From positions 1 through 46,435 of the forward strand of contig NZ_JANFNY010000038.1 of NCBI RefSeq assembly GCF_024437745.1: DNA of 46,435 nucleotides, read 5' to 3'. Positions 8,131 through 16,900 of this stretch are shown one piece after another (the first letter of the stretch is position 1; each line of letters begins with the position of its first letter). The position numbers and the translations under genes were made by a program. The notes under the pieces are model-generated. The model worked only from the letters and a program-made list of their open reading frames with translations, was not told the origin of the DNA and made no database searches. The stretch comes from Roseomonas sp. GC11. GTDB taxonomy: Bacteria > Pseudomonadota > Alphaproteobacteria > Acetobacterales > Acetobacteraceae.

Positions 8131-8158
8131 GGGGTCCGGGGGGACCTTGTCCCCCCGG
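8131..8158. repeat. CCGGGGGGAC hairpin between convergent genes
   Basis: CCGGGGGGAC-CTT-GTCCCCCCGG (8136-8158) with flanking GCGGGGT is an inverted relative of the hairpin upstream of DUF805 and of 29591-29613. It sits between the DUF805 stop and the urtE stop and is a likely shared terminator. Confidence 0.75.
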
Positions 8159-8183
8159 CGGGGGTGCTGGGGCGGCGCACCCG

Positions 8184-8876
8184 CTACACCGTCAGCAGCC
8201 GCCGCACCGATTCCTCATCGAGCGAACCGGAAAGCCCCGCCAGCGCGACTTCCCCGCGCACCATGATGGCGAGCTGATCGCCCAGTTCCCGCGCGAACTC
8301 GTAATACTGCTCCACCAGCACGACGGCCATGTTGCGGCTGCGCGCCAGCAGGGCGATGACGCGGGCGATATCCTTGATGACGTTGGGCTGGATACCCTCC
8401 GTCGGCTCATCGAGGATGAGCAGGCGCGGCCGTGCCGTCAGCGCGCGGGCGATGGCGAGCTGCTGCTGCTGCCCGCCCGAGAGATCCCCCCCGCGCCGGC
8501 GCAGGAACTGCTTCAGGATCGGGAAGAGTTCAAAAATGTCATCCGGCACCTTGGCGCCGCGCGGCGCCGCGGCCAGGGCCGTCTCCAGGTTTTCCCGCAC
8601 GGTCAGGAAGGGAAAAATCTCCCGCCCCTGCGGCACATAGCCGATGCCGGCGCGGGCGCGGTCGGCGGCGGAGAGGCCGGAGACATCCTTGCCCTCCCAG
8701 ACGATGCGCCCGCCCCTGATGCGCTCCAGCCCGACGATGGCGCGCATCAGCGAGGATTTGCCGACGCCGTTGCGCCCCAGCACGCAGGTGATGGCCCCCG
8801 GATCGGCACTGAGGGAGACGCCGCGCAGCGCCCGGCTGGCGCCATAGAAGAGATCGATGTTCTCGACACGCAGCAT
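8184..8876 (-). CDS. urtE: urea ABC transporter ATP-binding subunit UrtE
   Basis: 230 residues, ATG two bases after the urtD stop. LivF-type ATPase with Walker A GRNGVGKSS, signature LSGGQQQQLAIARAL and Walker B LLILDEPTEGIQPN; the last wording is characteristic of UrtE among branched-chain-type ATPases. With UrtD it powers high-affinity urea import through UrtBC. It is the last gene of the minus-strand operon urtA-B-C-D-E. The longer open frame to 9284 only reads through urtD in the wrong frame. Confidence 0.95.
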   Translation of the reverse strand: MLRVENIDLFYGASRALRGVSLSADPGAITCVLGRNGVGKSSLMRAIVGLERIRGGRIVWEGKDVSGLSAADRARAGIGYVPQGREIFPFLTVRENLETALAAAPRGAKVPDDIFELFPILKQFLRRRGGDLSGGQQQQLAIARALTARPRLLILDEPTEGIQPNVIKDIARVIALLARSRNMAVVLVEQYYEFARELGDQLAIMVRGEVALAGLSGSLDEESVRRLLTV

Positions 8877-8878
8877 GA

Positions 8879-9616
8879 TCAGCGCCCCAGATAGACTTCG
8901 ATGACGCGCGGGTCGTTCTGCACGTGGTCGATGCTGCCTTCCGACAGCACCGAGCCTTCGCAGAGCACCGTGACCTTTTCCCCCAGCGCGCGGACGAATT
9001 CCAGGTCGTGCTCGACCACGACGACGCTGCGCGTGCCGGCGATGCGGCGCAGCAGCGCGGCGGTGTGCTCGGTTTCCTGGTCCGTCATGCCGGCCACCGG
9101 CTCGTCCACCAGCAGGAGCTGCGGCTCCTGCATCAGCAGCATGCCGATTTCCAGCCATTGCCGCTGGCCGTGGGAGAGAATGGCGGCACGGTCCTGCGCG
9201 CGGTCGGAGAGGCCGATTTCCTCCAGCGTCGCCTCGATCCTGCGCCGCGCCTCGCCGGAGAGCGTCCAGCGCAGGCAGGACCACGGGTCGCGCGGCGCCT
9301 TCAGGGCGAGTTCGAGATTCTCGAAGACCGTCAGCGCGTCGAACACCGTCGGCTTCTGGAATTTCCGGCCGATGCCGAGATTGGCGATGCTGGCCTCGTC
9401 CATCTTCGTCAGGTCGCGCGCGCCGAAGGTGACGGTGCCGGCGGTGGGGCGCGTCTTGCCGGTGATGATGTCCATCATCGTCGTCTTGCCGGCGCCATTC
9501 GGGCCGATGATGGCGCGCAGCTCCCCCGGCTCGACGATGAGGGAGAGGTTGTTCAGCGCCCGGAAGCCGTCGAAGACGACAGAGACGCCATCGAGATAGA
9601 GCCGCCCCTCACTCAT
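8879..9616 (-). CDS. urtD: urea ABC transporter ATP-binding subunit UrtD
   Basis: 245 residues. LivG-type ATPase: Walker A GPNGAGKTT, IGRKFQKPTVFDALTVFENLELALK, signature LSHGQRQWLEIGMLLMQEP and Walker B LLLVDEPVAGMT, all typical of UrtD. The start ATG overlaps the urtC stop by 4 bp and urtE follows after 2 bp, so the three are translationally linked. It couples ATP hydrolysis to urea uptake with UrtE. Confidence 0.95.
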   Translation of the reverse strand: MSEGRLYLDGVSVVFDGFRALNNLSLIVEPGELRAIIGPNGAGKTTMMDIITGKTRPTAGTVTFGARDLTKMDEASIANLGIGRKFQKPTVFDALTVFENLELALKAPRDPWSCLRWTLSGEARRRIEATLEEIGLSDRAQDRAAILSHGQRQWLEIGMLLMQEPQLLLVDEPVAGMTDQETEHTAALLRRIAGTRSVVVVEHDLEFVRALGEKVTVLCEGSVLSEGSIDHVQNDPRVIEVYLGR

Positions 9617-10713
9617 CGCCCGTCTCCCTTCTGCAGCAGGCCGACCAGGCCGCGCGGCAGGAACAGCGTCACCGCCACGAAAAGCCCGCCGAGCACGAAG
9701 AGCCAGAGATCGGGGGCGAAGGAGGTCAGCCAGGTCTTGATCGCATTCACCGAGAAGGCGCCGACCAGCGCCCCCGCCAGCGTGCCGCGCCCGCCCACGG
9801 CCACCCAGACCACGGCCTCGATCGAGTTGCCGGGGCTGAACTCGCCGGGATTGATGATGCCGATGAGCGGCACGTAGAGCGCCCCCGCCAGCCCCGCCAG
9901 CATGGCGGAGAGCACGAAGACGGAGAGCTTCACCCGCGTGGTGTCGTAGCCGAGGAAGCGCACGCGGCTTTCCGCGTCGCGCACCGCGAGGAGCACGCGG
10001 CCGAGCTTGGAGCGCGTGATGTGGCGGCAGAGCAGCAGGGAGCCGCCGAGCGCCACCAGCGCCGCGTAGAACAGCGCCGCGCGCGCGCCCGGCGTGTTCA
10101 GCGGCATGCCGAGCAGTTCCTTGAAGTCGGTGAAACCGTTATTGCCGCCAAAGCCCATATCGTTGCGGAAGAAGGCCAGCATCAGCGCGTAGGTCATGGC
10201 CTGGGTGATGATGCTGAGATAGACGCCGGTGATGCGGCTGCGGAAGGCGAGATAGCCCACCACCCCGGCCAGCAGCCCCGGCACCACCAGCGCCATCAGC
10301 AGGGCGAAGGGGAAGAACTGGAAGCCCTGCCAGTACCAGGGCAGTTCCGTCCAGCCGAGGAAGACCATGAAATCCGGCAGCACCGGGTGGCCATAGACAC
10401 CGCGCGGGCCGATCAGCCGCATCAGGTGCATGCCGATGGCATAGCCGCCCAGCGCGAAGAAGGCGCCATGGCCGAGCGAGAGGATGCCCGCATAGCCCCA
10501 GGCGAGGTCGATGGCCAGGGCGAGGATGGCGTAGCACACCCACTTGCCCGAGACCGAGACGACGAAGTCCGAGACATAGAGCGCGGAGTCCGGCGGCAGG
10601 CGGTTGAGCACCGGCAGCAGGGCCAGCGCGGCGAGGCCGAGCAGCAGCAGGCCGCGCAGCAGCGCGCCCTGCCCCAGGCGCAGGCGGTTCTGGATGGACA
10701 GGCTGGCGCTCAT
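9613..10713 (-). CDS. urtC: urea ABC transporter permease UrtC
   Basis: 366 residues, about nine to ten hydrophobic segments, LivM type. Diagnostic stretches include WGYAGILSLGHGAFFALGGYAIGMHLMR, the ITQAMTYALMLAFFRNDMGFGGNNGFTDFK region, and AVGGRGTLAGALVGAF. It forms one half of the urea channel with UrtB. The start overlaps the urtB stop by 4 bp and its own stop overlaps the urtD start. Confidence 0.95.
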   Translation of the reverse strand: MSASLSIQNRLRLGQGALLRGLLLLGLAALALLPVLNRLPPDSALYVSDFVVSVSGKWVCYAILALAIDLAWGYAGILSLGHGAFFALGGYAIGMHLMRLIGPRGVYGHPVLPDFMVFLGWTELPWYWQGFQFFPFALLMALVVPGLLAGVVGYLAFRSRITGVYLSIITQAMTYALMLAFFRNDMGFGGNNGFTDFKELLGMPLNTPGARAALFYAALVALGGSLLLCRHITRSKLGRVLLAVRDAESRVRFLGYDTTRVKLSVFVLSAMLAGLAGALYVPLIGIINPGEFSPGNSIEAVVWVAVGGRGTLAGALVGAFSVNAIKTWLTSFAPDLWLFVLGGLFVAVTLFLPRGLVGLLQKGDGR

Positions 10714-12266
10714 TGCTCCGCGGCCCTCCCCTTCAGCGCGAACAGGCCCTTCGGCCGCCGCTGGATGAACAGCATGATGCCGACCAGCACGGCGATCTTG
10801 GCGAGCACCGCGCCGGCCCAGGGCTCCAGCATCTTGTTGACGATGCCGAGGGTGAGGGCGCCGATCATCGTGCCGGCCAGGCTGCCGACGCCGCCGAAGA
10901 CGACGACCATGAAGCTGTCGATGATGTAGCCGGTGCCGAGATTGGGCGAGACATTGTCGATCTGGCTCACCGCCACCCCGGCGATGCCGGCGATGCCGGA
11001 GCCGAAGGCGAAGGTCATGGCGTCCACCCGCCCGGTGCGGATGCCCATGGTGGCGGCGATGCGCCGGTTCTGCACCACGGCGCGCATCTCCAGCCCGAAG
11101 CGGGTGAAACGGATGGCGGCCACGGTCAAACCGAGAACCACCAGACTGAAGAAAATAATCCAGAGGCGGTTCTGCGTCACCTCGATGCCGCCGGGCAGTT
11201 GCAGCGTGCCCTGCATCCAGGCGGGGCTGACCACCTCGCGGTTCTGCGCGCCGAAGATCAGGCGCACGGATTGCTGGAGGATCATGCCGACGCCGAAGGT
11301 CATCAGCAGGGTTTCCAGCGGGCGGCCGTAGAGATGGCGGATCAGCCCGCGTTCCAGCGCCACGCCGACGGCGGCGGTGACGAGGAAGGCGGCGGGGACG
11401 GAGAGCGGCAGCGAGAGCGGCGCGAGGGCCGGGATGCCGCGCAGCGCCTCCTGCACCACGACGGTGGTGTAGGCGCCGAGCATCACCATCTCGCCATGCG
11501 CCATGTTGATGACGCCCATGACGCCGAAGGTGACGGCGAGGCCGAGCGCGGCGAGCAGCAGGATGGAGCCGAGGGAGAGGCCCTGGAAGGCGGTCTCGGC
11601 CGCGCGCTTCAGCTGCAGGCGGCGGTCGATGGCGGCCACGGCCTGGTCGATCTCGGCGGCGAGGCCGGCATTGGCGGCGCGCGCCTCCAGCAGCACCGCG
11701 CGCGCCTCGGGCGAGGAGGAACCACCCAGCAGGATGATGCCCTGGCGCTTCGCGCTGTCCTCGCCGGCGGCGAGGCGGGAAGCGGCCAGCGCCAGTTCCA
11801 TCACCGGCCTGACACGGGCGGAGGCTTCGCGCCCCAGCGCATCCTCCAGCATGGCGACATTCTCGGCGCTGCGGCTGCGGAACAGGCCATCGGCGGCGGC
11901 GAGGCGCTCCGCCTCCACCGGCGAGAGAAGTTGCAGCCGGCCAAAGGCACCGCGCAGCGCGCCGCGCACGCGGTTGTTGATGCGCAGCACCTCGCCCGCC
12001 TCGGTGGAGGCGCCGCCGGAGAGGGCTTCGCGCAGGGCCTCGCCCTGGCGCAGCAGCAGCACGCCATCGGCGCGCTTCAGCAGGCGGCCCTCACCAAGCG
12101 CCTGGAGGATGGGCAGGGCGCGCGGGTCGCCCAGCGCGCCGAGGCGCTCGACCGCTTCAGCCTGGGCGGTGAAATTGCCCGACAGCCCGGCCAGCGCGGT
12201 GGTGAAGGCGTCCTGCGCGCGCGCCGGCACAGCCAGCACGAGCAGGACCAGCAAGACCCTCAACAT
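10710..12266 (-). CDS. urtB: urea ABC transporter permease UrtB
   Basis: 518 residues from an ATG with a signal-like N-terminus (MLRVLLVLLVLAVPARAQ). As usual for UrtB it carries an extra ~200-residue domain of helical, HEAT-like repeats (LGALGDPRALPILQALGEGRLL..) before the LivH-type permease (GLAVTFGVMGVINMAHGEMVMLGAYTT, AQNREVVSPAWMQG, FGGVGSLAGTMIGALTLG). It pairs with UrtC. urtA lies upstream on the same strand across a 268-bp gap holding strong hairpins (12350-12415). Confidence 0.95.
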   Translation of the reverse strand: MLRVLLVLLVLAVPARAQDAFTTALAGLSGNFTAQAEAVERLGALGDPRALPILQALGEGRLLKRADGVLLLRQGEALREALSGGASTEAGEVLRINNRVRGALRGAFGRLQLLSPVEAERLAAADGLFRSRSAENVAMLEDALGREASARVRPVMELALAASRLAAGEDSAKRQGIILLGGSSSPEARAVLLEARAANAGLAAEIDQAVAAIDRRLQLKRAAETAFQGLSLGSILLLAALGLAVTFGVMGVINMAHGEMVMLGAYTTVVVQEALRGIPALAPLSLPLSVPAAFLVTAAVGVALERGLIRHLYGRPLETLLMTFGVGMILQQSVRLIFGAQNREVVSPAWMQGTLQLPGGIEVTQNRLWIIFFSLVVLGLTVAAIRFTRFGLEMRAVVQNRRIAATMGIRTGRVDAMTFAFGSGIAGIAGVAVSQIDNVSPNLGTGYIIDSFMVVVFGGVGSLAGTMIGALTLGIVNKMLEPWAGAVLAKIAVLVGIMLFIQRRPKGLFALKGRAAEQ

Positions 12267-12349
12267 ATCTCTCTCCGGCTGTCGCCGTCTCCCTGCCAGA
12301 AATTCGGGATGGGCTGGGGGCTGTTTGAGAAGAGCGGGCGCCTGTTGGC

Positions 12350-12415
12350 TTGAGGGGGTCCTGCCCCCTCAAACTCTCCCCCTTCTTTCCCTTGGGCAGG
12401 GGAAAGAGCCCCCTG
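12350..12415. repeat. two hairpins between urtA and urtB
   Basis: TTGAGGGGG-tcctg-CCCCCTCAA (12350-12372) and GCAGGGG/CCCCTGC (12396-12415) lie in the urtA-urtB gap and resemble parts of the four-hairpin repeat family. They could partly stop or stabilise transcript after urtA, giving more binding protein than membrane subunits. The effect is inferred. Confidence 0.6.
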
Positions 12416-12534
12416 CACCCGCCTGCACAGAAACCCCTCAGAAAAGACGCCGCACCGGGCAGGGTTCTCCCGCTCCGGTGCGGCGCCGCCGTGTGGGCCA
12501 TGGCCGGCGGAACTGGCGGCCATGGCCTTGCACC

Positions 12535-13779
12535 TCAGCCCTTGCGGCGGTTGGCGTTCTCAGGGATGTAGGGCGACCAGTTCTCGGCGGGGATCGCCGT
12601 CGGCGTCTTGTAGACGATGTTGAACTGGCCGTTCTCCATGATCTCGCCCAGCATCACCGGCTTGGAGAGATGGTGGTTCTCGAACATCTGCTCGGTGTAG
12701 CCGGAGGGCGCGGCGACCTGCTGGCCATACATCGCCTGGCGCACGGCATCGACCGCGGTGGTGCCGGCCTTGGTGACGGCCTGGCTCCACATCTTGAAGC
12801 CGGTATAGGTGGCCTCCATCGGGTCGTTGGTGACGCGCTTCGGGTTCTTGATGTAGCTGGCCCACATCTTCTTGAACTCGGTGTTCACCGGGCTGTCCAC
12901 CGACATGAAGTAGTTCCACGCCGCCAGATGGCCGACCAGCGGCTTGGTGTCGATGCCGGCCAGCTCTTCCTCGCCCACCGAGAAGGCAACGGAGGGAATA
13001 TCCTCAGCCTTGATGCCCTGGTTGCCCAGCTCGCGGTAGAAGGGAACGTTGGCGTCGCCATTGATGGTGGAGACGATGGCGGTCTTCTTGCCCTCGCCGG
13101 CGAAGCGCTTCACGCGGCTGACGATGCCCTGCCAGTCGGAATGGCCGAAGGGCGTGTATTCCTCGAGGATATCGGCATCGGCGATACCCTTGCTGTTCAG
13201 GTAGGCGCGCAGGATGCGGTTGGTGGTGCGCGGATAGACATAGTCGGTGCCGAGCAGGGCGATGCGGCGCGCCTTGCCGCCGTCGTCGCTCATCAGATAC
13301 TCGACCGCCGGAATGGCCTGCTGGTTCGGCGCCGCGCCGGTGTAGAAGACGTTCTTCGACTGCTCCTCGCCCTCATACTGCACCGGGTAGAAGAGCAGGC
13401 CGTTCAGCTCCTCATAGACCGGCAGGACGGACTTGCGGGAGACGGAGGTCCAGCAGCCGAAGGTGACATCGACCTTGTGCACCTGCAGCAGCTCGCGCGC
13501 CTTCTCGGCGAAGAGCGGCCAGTTGGAGGCGGGGTCGACGACCACGGCCTCGACCTTGCGGCCGAGCAGGCCGCCCTTGCTGTTGATGTCCTCGACCATC
13601 ATCAGCACGGTGTCGCGCAGCGCGGTCTCGCTGATCGCCATGGTGCCGGAGAGGGAGTGCAGCACGCCCACCTTGATCGGCGCGCCCTGGGCGAAGGCCG
13701 GGCGGATCGCCGGCATGGCCAGCGCGCCGGCGGCGCCGGCCAGCAGGGCACGGCGGGAGACGATGAGCCTCTGGGTCAT
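12535..13779 (-). CDS. urtA: urea ABC transporter substrate-binding protein UrtA
   Basis: 414 residues. The signal region VSRRALLAGAAGALAMPAIRPAFAQ has a Tat-like twin arginine. The mature protein is a type I binding protein with UrtA wording: IKVGVLHSLSGTMAISETALRD, VDPASNWPLFAEKARELL, VTFGCWTSVSRKSVLPV, LFYPVQYEGEEQSKNVFYTGAAPNQQ, YVYPRTTNRILRAYL and TINGDANVPFYREL. It binds urea in the periplasm. Its promoter must lie in the 184-bp divergent region shared with the sensor kinase gene, which holds a perfect 7-2-7 palindrome 92 bp from this start codon. Confidence 0.96.
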   Translation of the reverse strand: MTQRLIVSRRALLAGAAGALAMPAIRPAFAQGAPIKVGVLHSLSGTMAISETALRDTVLMMVEDINSKGGLLGRKVEAVVVDPASNWPLFAEKARELLQVHKVDVTFGCWTSVSRKSVLPVYEELNGLLFYPVQYEGEEQSKNVFYTGAAPNQQAIPAVEYLMSDDGGKARRIALLGTDYVYPRTTNRILRAYLNSKGIADADILEEYTPFGHSDWQGIVSRVKRFAGEGKKTAIVSTINGDANVPFYRELGNQGIKAEDIPSVAFSVGEEELAGIDTKPLVGHLAAWNYFMSVDSPVNTEFKKMWASYIKNPKRVTNDPMEATYTGFKMWSQAVTKAGTTAVDAVRQAMYGQQVAAPSGYTEQMFENHHLSKPVMLGEIMENGQFNIVYKTPTAIPAENWSPYIPENANRRKG

Positions 13780-13863
13780 GGATCGCTTCTCCTGGGTGCC
13801 GGGGCTGCGGTGCCGTCCGGCCGGGGTGGCGCGATCCTCGCCCCGCCGCTCGCGGAAGCGTTA

Positions 13864-13879
13864 TACGTCAAATGACGTA
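13864..13879. promoter_or_regulatory. 7-2-7 inverted repeat, candidate operator between urtA and the sensor gene
   Basis: TACGTCA-AA-TGACGTA is a perfect palindrome of two 7-bp arms with a 2-bp spacer. Its centre is 92 bp from both the urtA ATG and the kinase ATG. On the minus strand a -10-like TATAAC (13860-13865) abuts and slightly overlaps it. NarL-type LuxR-fold regulators are known to bind inverted heptamers with 2-bp spacing, and the neighbouring response regulator has such a C-terminal domain, so it is the natural candidate to bind here. Confidence 0.6.
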
Positions 13880-13963
13880 GGCCGGGCGCGCTTGACCCCG
13901 CCCGCCCCCCTGCCCCACTCTCCGCCCCATCCCGAGAGCAGCAGGCGAGGACCACCAGCCCGC

Positions 13964-16900
13964 ATGGCGACCCGCCAGCGCATCCTCCGCATCCGGCGCG
14001 ACTACAACCGCTGGGTGGCCGATGAGACGATGGAGGACTACGCCCTCCGCTTCACCGCGGAGAGCGCGCGCAAATGGTCGGCCTTCCGCGTGGCGGGCAC
14101 GGCGCTCGGCTCCATCTCCTTCCTGGCGCTGGAGGCGATCGGCGGCGCGCTGACGGTGGCGCATGGCTTCACCAACAGCGTCGCCGCCATCCTCTTCGTC
14201 TCGGTGCTGATCTTCATCGCCAGCCTGCCGATCTGCCTGCACGCCGCGCGCGCCGGGGTGGATGTGGACCTGCTGACGCGCGGCGCCGGCTTCGGCTATA
14301 TCGGCTCCACCATCACCTCGCTGATCTACGCCAGCTTCACCTTCATCTTCTTCGGCATCGAGGCGGTGATCCTCGCCGCCATGCTCGACAGTTTCTTCGC
14401 CGTGCCGCTGTGGATCGGCTACATCCTCTGCGCCGTGGTGGTGGTGCCGCTGGTGACGCATGGCATCACCTTCATCAGCCGCGTGCAGACCTGGACGCAG
14501 CCGGTCTGGCTGGTGCTGAACGTCCTGCCGCTGATCGCCCTGCTGCTCGCCCACCCGGAATGGGTGGAAGGCTGGGCGGACTATGGCGGGGAACAGGGCA
14601 AGGCGGGGTTCGACCTGCTCTCCTTCGGCGCCGCCGCCTCGGTGCTCTTCGCGCTGATCACCCAGACGGGGGAGCAGGTGGACTACATCCGCTTCATGCC
14701 CCCGCGCGCCAGCCAGAAGCCCTGGGTGTGGTGGGTGGCGCTGCTGGCCGGCGGGCCGGGCTGGATCGTCTTCGACGTGCTGAAGCTGCTGGCCGGCTCC
14801 TTCCTCGCCTATGCCGCGCTGCAGGCCGGGCTTTCCGCCGCCCAGGCGGTGCAGCCGGCGGAGATGTACCGCCTGGCCTTCGGCAAGCTGCTCGACTCCC
14901 CCGTGCTGGTGCTGGTCATCACCTCGATCTTCGTCGCGCTGTCGCAGATCAAGATCAACGTCACCAACGCCTATGCCGGCTCGCTCGCCTGGTCCAATTT
15001 CTTCTCGCGCCTGACGCACAGCCATCCCGGCCGGGTGGTCTGGCTGGTGTTCAACATCGCCGTGGCGCTGCTGCTGATGGAGCTCGGCGTCTACAACACC
15101 ATCGAGCAGGTGCTGTTCGTCTATTCCAACGTCGCCGCCGCCTGGATGGGGGCGCTGGTGGCGGATCTCGCCATCAACAAGCCGCTCGGCCTCAGCCCGC
15201 CGGGCATCGAGTTCAAGCGCGCGCATCTCTACGACGTCAACCCGGTCGGCGTGGGCAGCATGCTGCTCTCGGTGCTGGCCTCCTTCCTCGCCTATTACGG
15301 CCTGCTGGGGGCGCTGGCGCAGGCGCTCTCCACCTTCATCGCCTTCGGCGTGGCCTTCGCCGCGGCGCCCGCCATCGCCTGGGCCACCGGCGGGCGCTAC
15401 TACCTCGCGCGCAAGCCGCGCGCCGCCTGGGCCCGGCGCCCCGCCCTGCAATGCGTCATCTGCGAGCATGATTTCGAGCCGCGCGACATGGCCTATTGCC
15501 CGGTCTATACCGGCCCCATCTGCTCGCTCTGCTGCTCCCTCGATGCACGCTGCGGCGATGGCTGCAAGCCGCATGCCCGCCTCTCGGCGCAGATCATGAC
15601 GCCGCTGCGGGCCAGCCTGCCGGCGCCCGTCATCCAGGCGCTGACCACGCCGGTCGGCTCCTTCATGGTGGTGTTCCTGCTCTTCGCCGGCACCATCTCC
15701 ATCGTCTTCCTCGGTATCCGGGCACAGACGCCGCCCAGCCACGACCTCGACACCGCCTTCTGGAAAGCCTTCTTCGTGCTCGCCGTCATCGGCGGCATCG
15801 TCGCCTGGGCGCTGGTCCTGGCCCGGCAGAGCCGGCTGGTGGCCCAGGAGGAAACCCGCCGCCAGACCAGCCTGCTGATGAGCGAGATCCGCGCCCACAA
15901 GCGCACCGACGCCGCCCTTCAGAAGGCCAAGGAAGCCGCCGAGGCCGCCAACCTCGCCAAGAGCCGCTACGTCATCGGCATCAGCCACGAGCTGCGCTCG
16001 CCGCTCAATGCCATCCTCGGCTACGCGCAGCTGCTGGAGCGTGACAGCGCCATCCCCGAGCGGCGGCGCGACGGCGTGCGCACCATCCGCCGCAGCGGCG
16101 AGCATCTGGCCGCGCTGATCGAGGGGCTGCTGGACATCTCCAAGATCGAGGCCGGGCGGATCGAGCTCTACCGCGATGAGATCCGCTTCCCCGACTTCCT
16201 CGACCAGATCGTGCAGATGCTGCGCCTGCAGGCGGAGGCGAAGAGCATCGCCTTCACCTTCGACGCGCCGGAGCGCATGCCGGAGGTGGTGCATGTCGAT
16301 GAACGGCGGCTGCGGCAGATCCTCATCAACCTGCTCTCCAACGCCATCAAGTTCACCCGCAGCGGCAGCGTCACCTTCCGCCTGCGCTTCCGCTCCGAGG
16401 TCGCCGAGTTCGCGGTGATCGACACCGGCATCGGCATCGCCGAGGACGACCTCGCGCGCATCTTCGAGCCCTTCCAGCGCGGCGCCAACTCGCACGCCCC
16501 CTCGACGCCGGGTGTGGGCCTCGGCCTCACCATCACCAAGACCCTGGTCGAGGTCATGGGCGGCGAGATCTCGGTGCACAGCCGCCTCGGCGAGGGCAGC
16601 ACCTTCAAGGTGCGGCTGCTGCTCTCCGGCAAGACGATGCGGCCGGTGGAGGCGGAACGCCCCGTCACCGGCCGCGCCGATGCCGCGCGCGCGCTGCGCG
16701 TGGTGGTGGCCGATGACGACGCGGCGCACCGCGCCCTGGTGGCCGACCTGCTGACGCCGCTCGGCTTCCGCGTGCGCGAGGCCGCCAATGGCGCCGAATG
16801 CCTGGCCCTGGCGCAGGAGGAGGCGCCGGACCTCTACCTGCTCGACATCGCCATGCCGGGGATGACGGGCTGGGAACTCGCCCGCCGCCTGCGCGAGGCG

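Noticed and set aside
13433-13963. N-terminal extension of the kinase frame to 13433
   Set aside because: The extension would overlap urtA in the antisense direction and reads as low-quality Arg/Ser-rich sequence; ATG 13964 leads directly into the conserved permease N-terminus.
15966-15974. Further TACGTCA heptamers (also near 17620 and 23389)
   Set aside because: They lie singly inside coding sequence as Tyr-Val-Ile codons, without an inverted partner, so they are not operator candidates.
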